From: Bacteroidales bacterium
Lineage (GTDB): Bacteria > Bacteroidota > Bacteroidia > Bacteroidales > UBA932
NCBI GenBank assembly: GCA_017439305.1
Contig: JAFSJK010000038.1
Location: 1 to 54,163, forward strand
DNA length: 54,163 bases
Direction: 5' to 3'
A program made the translations under genes and the position numbers. This document shows, one piece after another, positions 42,211 to 49,366 of the stretch (positions within the stretch are counted from its first letter, which is position 1; every line of letters begins with the position of its first letter). The notes below the pieces were generated by a model. It had not been told where the DNA came from and made no database searches. It saw nothing but the letters and a program-made list of their open reading frames with translations.

Positions 42211-42942
42211 CTAACAGAACAGCCGACTCCGAAAAGAGCGAGCACGTACTGGGCGGTATTAAAGAACCGACTCAAAAAAGAAGGAGCAGGTGAATTGCTT
42301 ACAACTTGTAAGCAGTTAAGATTGAGAGCTGTCGACGGAAAGTTTAGACAAACGGATGTCGCTGATACTCAAACGATTTTCCGCATCATTCAGTCCGTTC
42401 CGTCCGAAAAGGCGGAACCCTTCAAGCAATGGATGGCCCGTGTCGCCAGTGAGCGGATTGACGAAATCCAAGACCCAGAGCTGGCTATCTTAAGGGGTGC
42501 GGATTATTACCGGATGAAGGGTTATTCGGAAGGTTGGATCAACCAGCGGCTCCAATCTATCAAGATGCGCAAGGAGCTTACGGATGAATGGAAGGCAAGA
42601 GGTATTCTAAAGGAGAAGGACTATGCCATTCTTACAAACGAACTTACCAAGGCGTGGAGTGGACTTACCGTTCGGGAATATAAAGACCTCAAGGGACTCA
42701 AAAAGGAGAATCTGAGAGACAACATGACCGATATCGAACTGGTCTTGAACATGCTTGCCGAAGTATCGACGAAAGCCATCTCCCAAGCAAAACAGCCCAC
42801 CACTTTCAGTCAAAGCAAGAGCATCGCCAGAGAAGGCGGTGCGATAAAAGGTCATTTTCATCGCATCAATACGAAACGAACGGTTCGTTTCGATAAGAAT
42901 CTCACCCCACCCCGTCGAATGGAAATCATTAACACACAGTAA
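42208..42942 (+). pseudogene. Truncated BRO-type antirepressor gene
   Basis: Open frame reads through from the junction near 42208: TEQPTPKRASTYWAVLKNRL, then LRAVDGKFRQTDVADTQTIF, SEKAEPFKQWMARVASERID and DPELAI. These are BRO-N/DinD-like features of phage antirepressors, but the N-terminal entry to the domain is missing. The C-terminus changes abruptly after AREGGAIKG. The frame is long only because upstream integrase DNA has no stop. Remnant, not a functional gene. Confidence 0.8.
42839..42901 (+). repeat. BRO-end repeat, copy 2
   Basis: The 63-bp partner of 38218-38280 with arms GTGCGAT and ATCGCA(T). See the pseudogene entries. Between 42943 and 43127 I see only an inverted repeat and no gene. 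Confidence 0.6.
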
Positions 42943-43021
42943 ATTACGTATTTTTGCCTACTCCAAATCAACCAGGTACTTTCTTATAACTCTCTTTCTA
43001 TCAGCAACTTCCATTCGACGG
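42912..43021. repeat. 13-bp inverted repeat at island/backbone boundary
   Basis: CCGTCGAATGGAA at 42912-42924 and TTCCATTCGACGG at 43009-43021 are exact reverse complements, 84 nt apart. It spans the last codons of the BRO remnant and the gap before the backbone genes. Could be the border of a lost element. Confidence 0.5.
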
Positions 43022-43127
43022 CTCGGCCCGCCAAATACACCTTACAATCCCTGAAATCGAATTGTCGCGTACACGGCCACTTTCCGTGCGGCCATTTAGC
43101 GACGGCGGTTGACCGGGAGGCGGAAAA

Positions 43128-46100
43128 TCACAAAGTAAAGGCCACCTCGTACTGAGGAACGACTTTCACCTCCTTGATTTCCAGGACAGAGTCGCCTGTG
43201 AACACCGGAACGTTCGAAGCAGGAAGCGTATTCAGGAAGGGAGCCTGCTTCCGCAGGGGGCGGAAATAAAAGCCCAGGTCATCGCGCTGCATTCCCTCGG
43301 AGAAACGGTTCAGGCCTATTAGCCAGGGACCGGTTCCCTGCCAAAGATGGTCGGCCACCACGCGGTTCTCCAGGAAACCGATGGCTACGTCTCCGGTATA
43401 ATCCAGGGACAGGAAGTATTCATGGACACCGGGCTGCGGCTTTTCCGTAAAATGGACCGTCAGCCGCCGGTTACCAACCCGTCTCACCTCACAAACAGGG
43501 TCCACTGCTGCGACTTCCCGGTGGAAGGGAACAAACCTTTTGCCGTCGAAAACCGTATAGTCGAAGCACGGATTACCCAGGTTCAGCAGGGTGACCTGTC
43601 CGTCGGCTTCCATTACCGTCGCATCGGTAAACAGGATCTTATCTCCCACTTTCACAGCCTGTTCCGCCTGCCGGCGGGTCAAAGTCGTGACCTGGATGCC
43701 CCGATACTTGAACGTGCTGCCAAGACCGGGCTGGGGACGGAACGTCCGCCCGCCGGAAAAGACGAATTCAGCCGGCATCCCTTCCGGAGCAAAGAAGAAA
43801 TAATGATTGCCCATCCGCATCAGCGGCTGCGCCGTGGCATATTTCAGCAAGTTTTTGCCCATGGGAAGGTTGAAGGGCAGGATGGCCGCCTCGTCCCTCT
43901 GCAGCCGGACAGGAATCCGAAGCGACTCCCCGAGCAGTTTGACGACGACATCCGCCTGCATGTCATGCCGGCCGTTGTCATGGTCCTGGAAATTCACCAG
44001 GAAAAGGAATCCCGCCCCGTCCCGGGTACGGATACAATAGCGGAGGGTCTCCCGGTCGTCCGGGGTCAGCCGGTCCGCCCCTTCGGGCAGGACAGTTTCC
44101 ATCGACGCCAGCTGGCTGCCGAAGTCCGCGATGAAGTGATGGAGAACCCGCAAATTCCGGTATACCGGCTTCTCCAATCCATATTCCCCAAGCGGAGCCT
44201 GGAAATCGTAGGTGACCTTCGGGTTGCCATCCGACAGGAATTTCTCGCCGTCCGGGCCCAGCGGTGAAGTGCCGCCCTGGTACATGTAATAACCGATGGC
44301 ATTGGCACTGCTGCCCAGGCAACGGACAATCATGGCCTCGGCCCCCTTCGGATGGATGACCGGCCGCTTGTCATAGATGATCTGGATGCCAGCCCCCATT
44401 TCGACGCTGAAGGAGGGGTAATCCTCCGGATTGTACCGGACCGGGGCGTAATCCGGGTCCTTGTGCAGGTCCTTGAACAGACAGAATTCGCTCTGGGCAT
44501 TGACATCCCCCCAGACCGGGTAGGGATAGCCCGCCGTAACCGGAATGCCGTCATACCCGAGGACAGCGGCGTTGCCCCAGCCGGTGGCAGTATAGACCGG
44601 AGTGATAAGTCCCCGCTCCTTCGCCATGGACAGCAAGGTCCGCATATGGAGGTCCCCCATTTCGGGAATCGAAGTATTGGCCGTGGTCAGGTCTACCGCC
44701 TCCCCCGGATAGCCCAGCGCCCAGCTGGCCGCGGAATGCTGGTGCTCATTTTCGACCTGCACACCGATGACCGGACCTCCATCCTTGTATAAAAGCCCCT
44801 GGACCTGCGCAGCGACCTGGTCATAGAGCAAACCGACATACTGCAGATAAAGGGCATCGTTGGAACGGATATCCAACGGTTTGGTAAACAACCAGTCCGG
44901 CAGTCCGCCGTTACGCATCTCCCCGTGGCAGAAAGGTCCGATGCGAACGATGCTCCAAAGCCCGACCCTGCCACACAGTTCTACGAAAGCACGCAGGTCC
45001 TTGTTTCCGCTCCAGTCGAAAACGCCTTCACAGGGCTCATGGACATTCCAGAACACATAGGTAGGGACCACATTGATCCCACCGGCTTTCATCTTGCGCA
45101 ACTGCTCTTCCCACTGTTCCCGGGGATAGCGGCTGTAATGGAACTCGCCCAGAACCGGGATGAAGGGTTTCCCGTCCATTTCCATGTAGAAACTGTTGAA
45201 GGCGATGCTTCCCCCGGAGGGAGAGGTGCCCCCCAGATGAAGGTGGTCGTTGCGGATAGCCATCGGCTCGGCCGGCGCTTCGATGGTATAGGTCTCCTGC
45301 GCCTTCTTTCTTTCAGGCTTCCACCCTCCCAGGACAAAAGCCGGATCGCGGTAGGAGTCCAGGAGACGACGGTCTTTGGGAAGGGTCAACTGGCGGGAAT
45401 AGCGGTGGCGTCCGGAGACATCCACCGGCTTTCCGCTGTCCATGTCCCGGGTATTGTATTCCAGCATGACAACCGTAGGCTCACCCAGGGCGCTCCAGCC
45501 CAACGGGTTGAAATTACGTGTCCGGCAGTCGATTACAACCATTTCCGCATCGGTGTAGGACGAACCGTGGTTGAAAACGCAGCGTCCGTAATCGGCAGGG
45601 ATCTCCGAGAGGCTCTCGAAGGTGCATTCCACGAAAACATCACCGTGGGCGGGCTTGAAATTGCGCACCCAGGTGAAGGGACCGCCCCGGTTCCTGAACG
45701 CGCAGCGGTAGGCGAAAAGACTGCCCCGGCCCAGGATGGTATCCCCGCCCCCGTCCACTTCGCATCCTTCCAGGTAAACGGTACCATTGGCCTGCAGGGC
45801 ATCGCCGTCGCCGATGATATGGACCCCATAAAGGGCGATGCGTTCCCCATTCAGGAACAAACCCTCGGCCTGACCGGTCAGATCGGTAGCGAAAGTGATG
45901 TCCCTCAGCACGATGTCCGAACAGTGGTCGAAGGCCACCGCCGCCCGTCGTTGCGGGAACGTCCCGGCCCGTTCGTTGGTCTTGACTGTCATCGGATGGG
46001 GGTTGAAAACCTCATTGTTGGCATAATGCACCCGCGTCACATCGGCGCCGGAACCGAGGATGACGACATTCGACTTGTTGCGGACGTAGACGATTTCCTC

Positions 46101-46814
46101 ATAATCGCCGGGAAGGACCCGGATGACGGCCTTGTCGGCCGAGAAATCGGGGATGGCATCCAACGCGCCCTGAAGCGTAGAGAAATCGCCTTTCCCGGAA
46201 GCGTCGACGGTAAGCGTATCCTTCAAAGAGGGCGCCCCGGCGGCCGTGGTGAAACACCAGTCCTTGACACCCCGGAACTTGCCGGAAGGAACGGAGATTA
46301 CACCGTCATCCAGGGTGACACGGTATTTCCGGCCATATTCCAGCATATTGTTGTGCGGATAGATCACGGCGGTATTCCCCCGGACCAGGACCGGGTGGAA
46401 ATGGAACGCGTCCGTAAAGCCCCCGATGATCGTCAACTGGTAATCGGGCGGCGTGGGCTCCGCCGTGCCGGACGGCGTTCCGGGAACGGTATTCCGGTTG
46501 GTCGGGACGAAAGTCCGGGCATAAACGTAAGGAACTTTCGTATAGTCGATATCCGGCGCGTAAGTGCGGCTTTCCGTCGGTCCCGCCGGAACGGACAAGT
46601 CCAGACTGTCCACGCATTCCCCGGTCCCGGCATCGAAGATCCGGATCCAGCCAGCCGCTCCGACAGAGGGCTTCTCATTGAAAGTCAATGTCAAATGTGT
46701 GTCCACATTCACCGCTTCCGCACCCTTGGATGGGAAGAAAGTGACCTGGGAGTAAGCAGGCCTGGACATAACGGCCGATACGGCCAGTAGCACGAAGCAG
46801 GCAATCTTTCTCAT
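43128..46814 (-). CDS. Secreted pectinesterase (CE8) fused to GH35 beta-galactosidase
   Basis: 1228 residues with signal peptide (IACFVLLAVSAVMSRPAYS). About 22-195 is Ig-like (SbsA type). About 198-490 is a pectinesterase beta-helix, with QAEGL and the nucleophile Asp in GGDTILG (D358). About 515 to the C-terminus is GH35 with the acid/base E690 (VQVENEH) and the nucleophile E805 (FSVEMGAG), then accessory beta domains. It would demethylate homogalacturonan and remove beta-galactose from pectic side chains in the same secreted protein. 4 nt downstream of an ABC ATPase gene, so one operon. Activity of both halves is expected but untested. Confidence 0.88.
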   Translation of the reverse strand: MRKIACFVLLAVSAVMSRPAYSQVTFFPSKGAEAVNVDTHLTLTFNEKPSVGAAGWIRIFDAGTGECVDSLDLSVPAGPTESRTYAPDIDYTKVPYVYARTFVPTNRNTVPGTPSGTAEPTPPDYQLTIIGGFTDAFHFHPVLVRGNTAVIYPHNNMLEYGRKYRVTLDDGVISVPSGKFRGVKDWCFTTAAGAPSLKDTLTVDASGKGDFSTLQGALDAIPDFSADKAVIRVLPGDYEEIVYVRNKSNVVILGSGADVTRVHYANNEVFNPHPMTVKTNERAGTFPQRRAAVAFDHCSDIVLRDITFATDLTGQAEGLFLNGERIALYGVHIIGDGDALQANGTVYLEGCEVDGGGDTILGRGSLFAYRCAFRNRGGPFTWVRNFKPAHGDVFVECTFESLSEIPADYGRCVFNHGSSYTDAEMVVIDCRTRNFNPLGWSALGEPTVVMLEYNTRDMDSGKPVDVSGRHRYSRQLTLPKDRRLLDSYRDPAFVLGGWKPERKKAQETYTIEAPAEPMAIRNDHLHLGGTSPSGGSIAFNSFYMEMDGKPFIPVLGEFHYSRYPREQWEEQLRKMKAGGINVVPTYVFWNVHEPCEGVFDWSGNKDLRAFVELCGRVGLWSIVRIGPFCHGEMRNGGLPDWLFTKPLDIRSNDALYLQYVGLLYDQVAAQVQGLLYKDGGPVIGVQVENEHQHSAASWALGYPGEAVDLTTANTSIPEMGDLHMRTLLSMAKERGLITPVYTATGWGNAAVLGYDGIPVTAGYPYPVWGDVNAQSEFCLFKDLHKDPDYAPVRYNPEDYPSFSVEMGAGIQIIYDKRPVIHPKGAEAMIVRCLGSSANAIGYYMYQGGTSPLGPDGEKFLSDGNPKVTYDFQAPLGEYGLEKPVYRNLRVLHHFIADFGSQLASMETVLPEGADRLTPDDRETLRYCIRTRDGAGFLFLVNFQDHDNGRHDMQADVVVKLLGESLRIPVRLQRDEAAILPFNLPMGKNLLKYATAQPLMRMGNHYFFFAPEGMPAEFVFSGGRTFRPQPGLGSTFKYRGIQVTTLTRRQAEQAVKVGDKILFTDATVMEADGQVTLLNLGNPCFDYTVFDGKRFVPFHREVAAVDPVCEVRRVGNRRLTVHFTEKPQPGVHEYFLSLDYTGDVAIGFLENRVVADHLWQGTGPWLIGLNRFSEGMQRDDLGFYFRPLRKQAPFLNTLPASNVPVFTGDSVLEIKEVKVVPQYEVAFTL

Positions 46815-46818
46815 GGGA

Positions 46819-48093
46819 CTAAAGACTCAAGCTATGGTCGATGCAACCCGGATACTCCTCCGGATAGTGCGTCACCATCAACAACGTTTTTCCGGGGGCG
46901 CCGCAATACTTGTCCAGCAGGGCCTTCACTCTCTTCCGCTGCGTCTCGTCCAATCCCTGCAAAGGCTCGTCCAGGATATAGAGCGGCGGATCCTTGACAA
47001 AGGCGCGCGCGACAAGGCACAGACGCTGCTCCCCGCTTGACAGGCGCAGAAAGGGACGTTTCGCCAGATGGGCGATTCCGAACTCCTCCATCCATTGCAA
47101 GGCGGTAATCCTTTGTTCATCCGTCGGCCGACGGAACAGGCCTTCGGTATCGAAATGACCACTCGTGACGATGTCCAACGCCGGGGCATCCACTTGGAAG
47201 GCGCGGTGAAGCTCCGGGCTTACGAAACCAATCTGCCGCTTGATGTCCCAGATTGTCTCCCCACTCCCTCGTGGACGTCCAAAAAGCTCGATATCATGCG
47301 CATACGCCTGGGGATTGTCTGCACAGATCAGGCTCAGGAGCGTGCTTTTGCCGCTTCCGTTGGCTCCGGTCAGCGCCCAATGCTCCCCCTGCCGGACCGT
47401 CATGTTCAAGGAATCAAGGATGACACGCTCGCCGTAACGGATCGTCACATTCCGCAGCCGGATGACCGCAGGCGGCAGAACGCTGTCCAGATACGCCTCC
47501 CGCGGAACTTTTCCGCTGGTCTCCCCGCCTGCGACGGGGATTACATGCGTAATGAACGGAGGGATTTCGGCGGCACGCGAAAGGACCAGAACCAGCGTTG
47601 TCGATACTGATAATGCGGCCAGCAATTCCGTCAAAAGAGCCCTGGTACGAGGGTCCAGGCCAATATAGGGATTATCAATGACCAGGATTTCCGGGCCGCC
47701 CAGCAAGGCGCGCGTCAACTGATACTTGCGCAATTCACCGGACGAGAGCGTCACCAGCGGCTTGTCCAGCAGAAGATCCATCGAGAACAAGGAAACCAAT
47801 CTCCGGAGGCGTTCTTCCGCCGCGACCGGATCCTTGCTTTCCGCCGCTTCCTGATGCAGCGCTTCCCCAGCGGAAGGAGGGTCTCCCTCGAGGGTGAACA
47901 GATTCCAGCGCTGCTGCATGAAGAAATTGCGGTCGCCGTAACTGCCGTACGAATCGCGGAAAGTGATATACTTCGCACCGGTACGCCCCGCGAAAGCCGC
48001 CGCCAGCCGGCTTTTGCCGGAAGCGTTGTCCCCCACCAGGGCGACCTGGTCTCCACGGGAAATGTCCAAAGCCTTCATCTCTTTACCGTTCAT
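46819..48093 (-). CDS. Tandem ABC ATPase (ModF-like)
   Basis: 424 residues, two ABC domains and no membrane part. Domain 1: Walker A GDNASGKS, signature LSSGELRKY, Walker B ILVIDNP (Asn replaces the catalytic Glu). Domain 2: GANGSGKST, SSGEQRL, LYILDEP. One normal and one degenerate site, as in ModF/ABC-F-like and other regulatory ATPases. Gene is 4 nt upstream of the CE8-GH35 gene; no permease is nearby, so a non-transport or shared role is likely. Confidence 0.8.
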   Translation of the reverse strand: MNGKEMKALDISRGDQVALVGDNASGKSRLAAAFAGRTGAKYITFRDSYGSYGDRNFFMQQRWNLFTLEGDPPSAGEALHQEAAESKDPVAAEERLRRLVSLFSMDLLLDKPLVTLSSGELRKYQLTRALLGGPEILVIDNPYIGLDPRTRALLTELLAALSVSTTLVLVLSRAAEIPPFITHVIPVAGGETSGKVPREAYLDSVLPPAVIRLRNVTIRYGERVILDSLNMTVRQGEHWALTGANGSGKSTLLSLICADNPQAYAHDIELFGRPRGSGETIWDIKRQIGFVSPELHRAFQVDAPALDIVTSGHFDTEGLFRRPTDEQRITALQWMEEFGIAHLAKRPFLRLSSGEQRLCLVARAFVKDPPLYILDEPLQGLDETQRKRVKALLDKYCGAPGKTLLMVTHYPEEYPGCIDHSLSL

Positions 48094-48129
48094 GACTTTG
48101 TAAAGTTACATATTCTATGGAGAAATACA

Positions 48130-48162
48130 ACAAAATGCCCCACTTCCGAAGAAGCAGGGCAT
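48130..48162 (-). terminator. Terminator after the 149-aa gene
   Basis: Minus-strand stem ATGCCC/GGGCAT followed by TTTTGTT. Confidence 0.65.
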
Positions 48163-48185
48163 GCAACATTTTCGGTCACAGATTC

Positions 48186-48635
48186 TTACCGTCTTTCCGC
48201 CGCCTTGAAAAGGTCGTCCTGGAAACTCCGCTCAATCACCTTTTTGATGCAGGTGTTGGTTGCCCTGTAACCATTGAACATGGTGGCATCGGCCTGCTGG
48301 GTTTTCGCTTGCCAGAGCACTTGGCCGGACTTGTCCAGCACGGAAGGGGTAAGCCAGGTACGGGGGCTGTTGAAAACAATCCTCTTCTTAGAGACAACCT
48401 GGAGAATGAAATCGGCCTCTTCGGGCGTGGGGACGCTGATCCAGGATCCCGCATTGATGAGTTCCCGCGTCACATCCTCGATTTCGTCATCCGGGATGGG
48501 ATGCTCCTCATCATTGACAAGCTGGAAATACACTTTGTTTCCGGAAGCGACCACCTCCGAAAGGCTGTTTTGGGCAAGGGCGCTGGTCCCCAGAAGGCCC
48601 AGGATTACGATGAAAAGAAATCTGAATTTGTTCAT
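48186..48635 (-). CDS. Small exported protein, unknown
   Basis: 149 residues from ATG at 48635; 39 upstream codons are open but poor. Signal peptide FRFLFIVILGLLGTSALA. The mature part has a mixed fold with RIVFNSPRTWLTPS and KKVIERSFQDDL. A DUF4410/DUF4136-like domain is possible but not proven. Located between a terminator and the DUF3109 gene. Confidence 0.6.
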   Translation of the reverse strand: MNKFRFLFIVILGLLGTSALAQNSLSEVVASGNKVYFQLVNDEEHPIPDDEIEDVTRELINAGSWISVPTPEEADFILQVVSKKRIVFNSPRTWLTPSVLDKSGQVLWQAKTQQADATMFNGYRATNTCIKKVIERSFQDDLFKAAERR

Positions 48636-48763
48636 GTTATGTTGGTAATTTGATGATTTAAACATGATTGGCTGAATATAGCCTGTAAAGATAGAAAAAA
48701 TGAACGGATGTTCTCTATCGTGCTTCGGCAAAAACAGGCACACTATGGCCAAAAAGACGGCAG

Positions 48764-49366
48764 TCAGCCTTTGATTACCTGCTCGGCCGCGGCGCAGAGC
48801 GCCTCATAGAAATCAGAGCCGAACGCCTCGGTAAGCGGTTCGCGGAGGAACTGGTAGGCCCGGATCCCCTCGCGGCGCCCTTTTTCGAATGCGCACCGGC
48901 AGATATCCCAGCGATGCAGGTTCAGCCCCAGCCGGCCGCCGCCCAGTTCCACGACACGGACTGGATACAGCTGGCAGGAAATGGGCTTCCGGAAAGAAGA
49001 TTTCCCGGCAAAGAACTGACGCTCGATGGAGCAGAAGCAATTCCCGTCCTCGAAAAGACAGAATGCACACTCCTCACTGCCGGGAACAAGCGGGGTCACC
49101 AGGTCCCCGTCCCGGTCAATCTCGAAAAATCCCTTCTCCTCCACGGCCCGCCGCCCTTCCGGGCGCATCAGCGGGGAAAAAACGTCGTAATTGGCCTCGA
49201 TGGGGTCCAGTTCCTCCTCTTTCAGGGGCGCGCCACTGTCGCCGATGATGCAGCAGGCACCTTTGCAGACCGGATAATCACAGGCGAAATACTCCAGGAT
49301 GACATCCTCGGAAACCAGGATGTCACCGATCTGGACGATGGTTCCGAAAGCGCGTTTATGTCCCAT
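48764..49366 (-). CDS. DUF3109 family protein
   Basis: 200 residues from ATG at 49366, overlapping the upstream stop as TGATG. A Cys cluster typical of the family: CDYPVCKGACC near the start, CAFCLF and CFCSIERQF in the middle, CQLYP and CRCAFEKG later. Related to YkgJ-type zinc/iron-binding proteins; molecular function unknown. Coupled to the M16-like gene. Confidence 0.88.
   Translation of the reverse strand: MGHKRAFGTIVQIGDILVSEDVILEYFACDYPVCKGACCIIGDSGAPLKEEELDPIEANYDVFSPLMRPEGRRAVEEKGFFEIDRDGDLVTPLVPGSEECAFCLFEDGNCFCSIERQFFAGKSSFRKPISCQLYPVRVVELGGGRLGLNLHRWDICRCAFEKGRREGIRAYQFLREPLTEAFGSDFYEALCAAAEQVIKG

Noticed and set aside
42094-42942. Functional 282-residue BRO protein
   Set aside because: The first ~38 codons are reverse-read integrase DNA and the conserved N-terminal BRO residues are missing.
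44925-46790. 621-residue plus-strand open frame
   Set aside because: Antisense to the pectinesterase/GH35 gene, which carries identifiable catalytic motifs; the plus frame has none.
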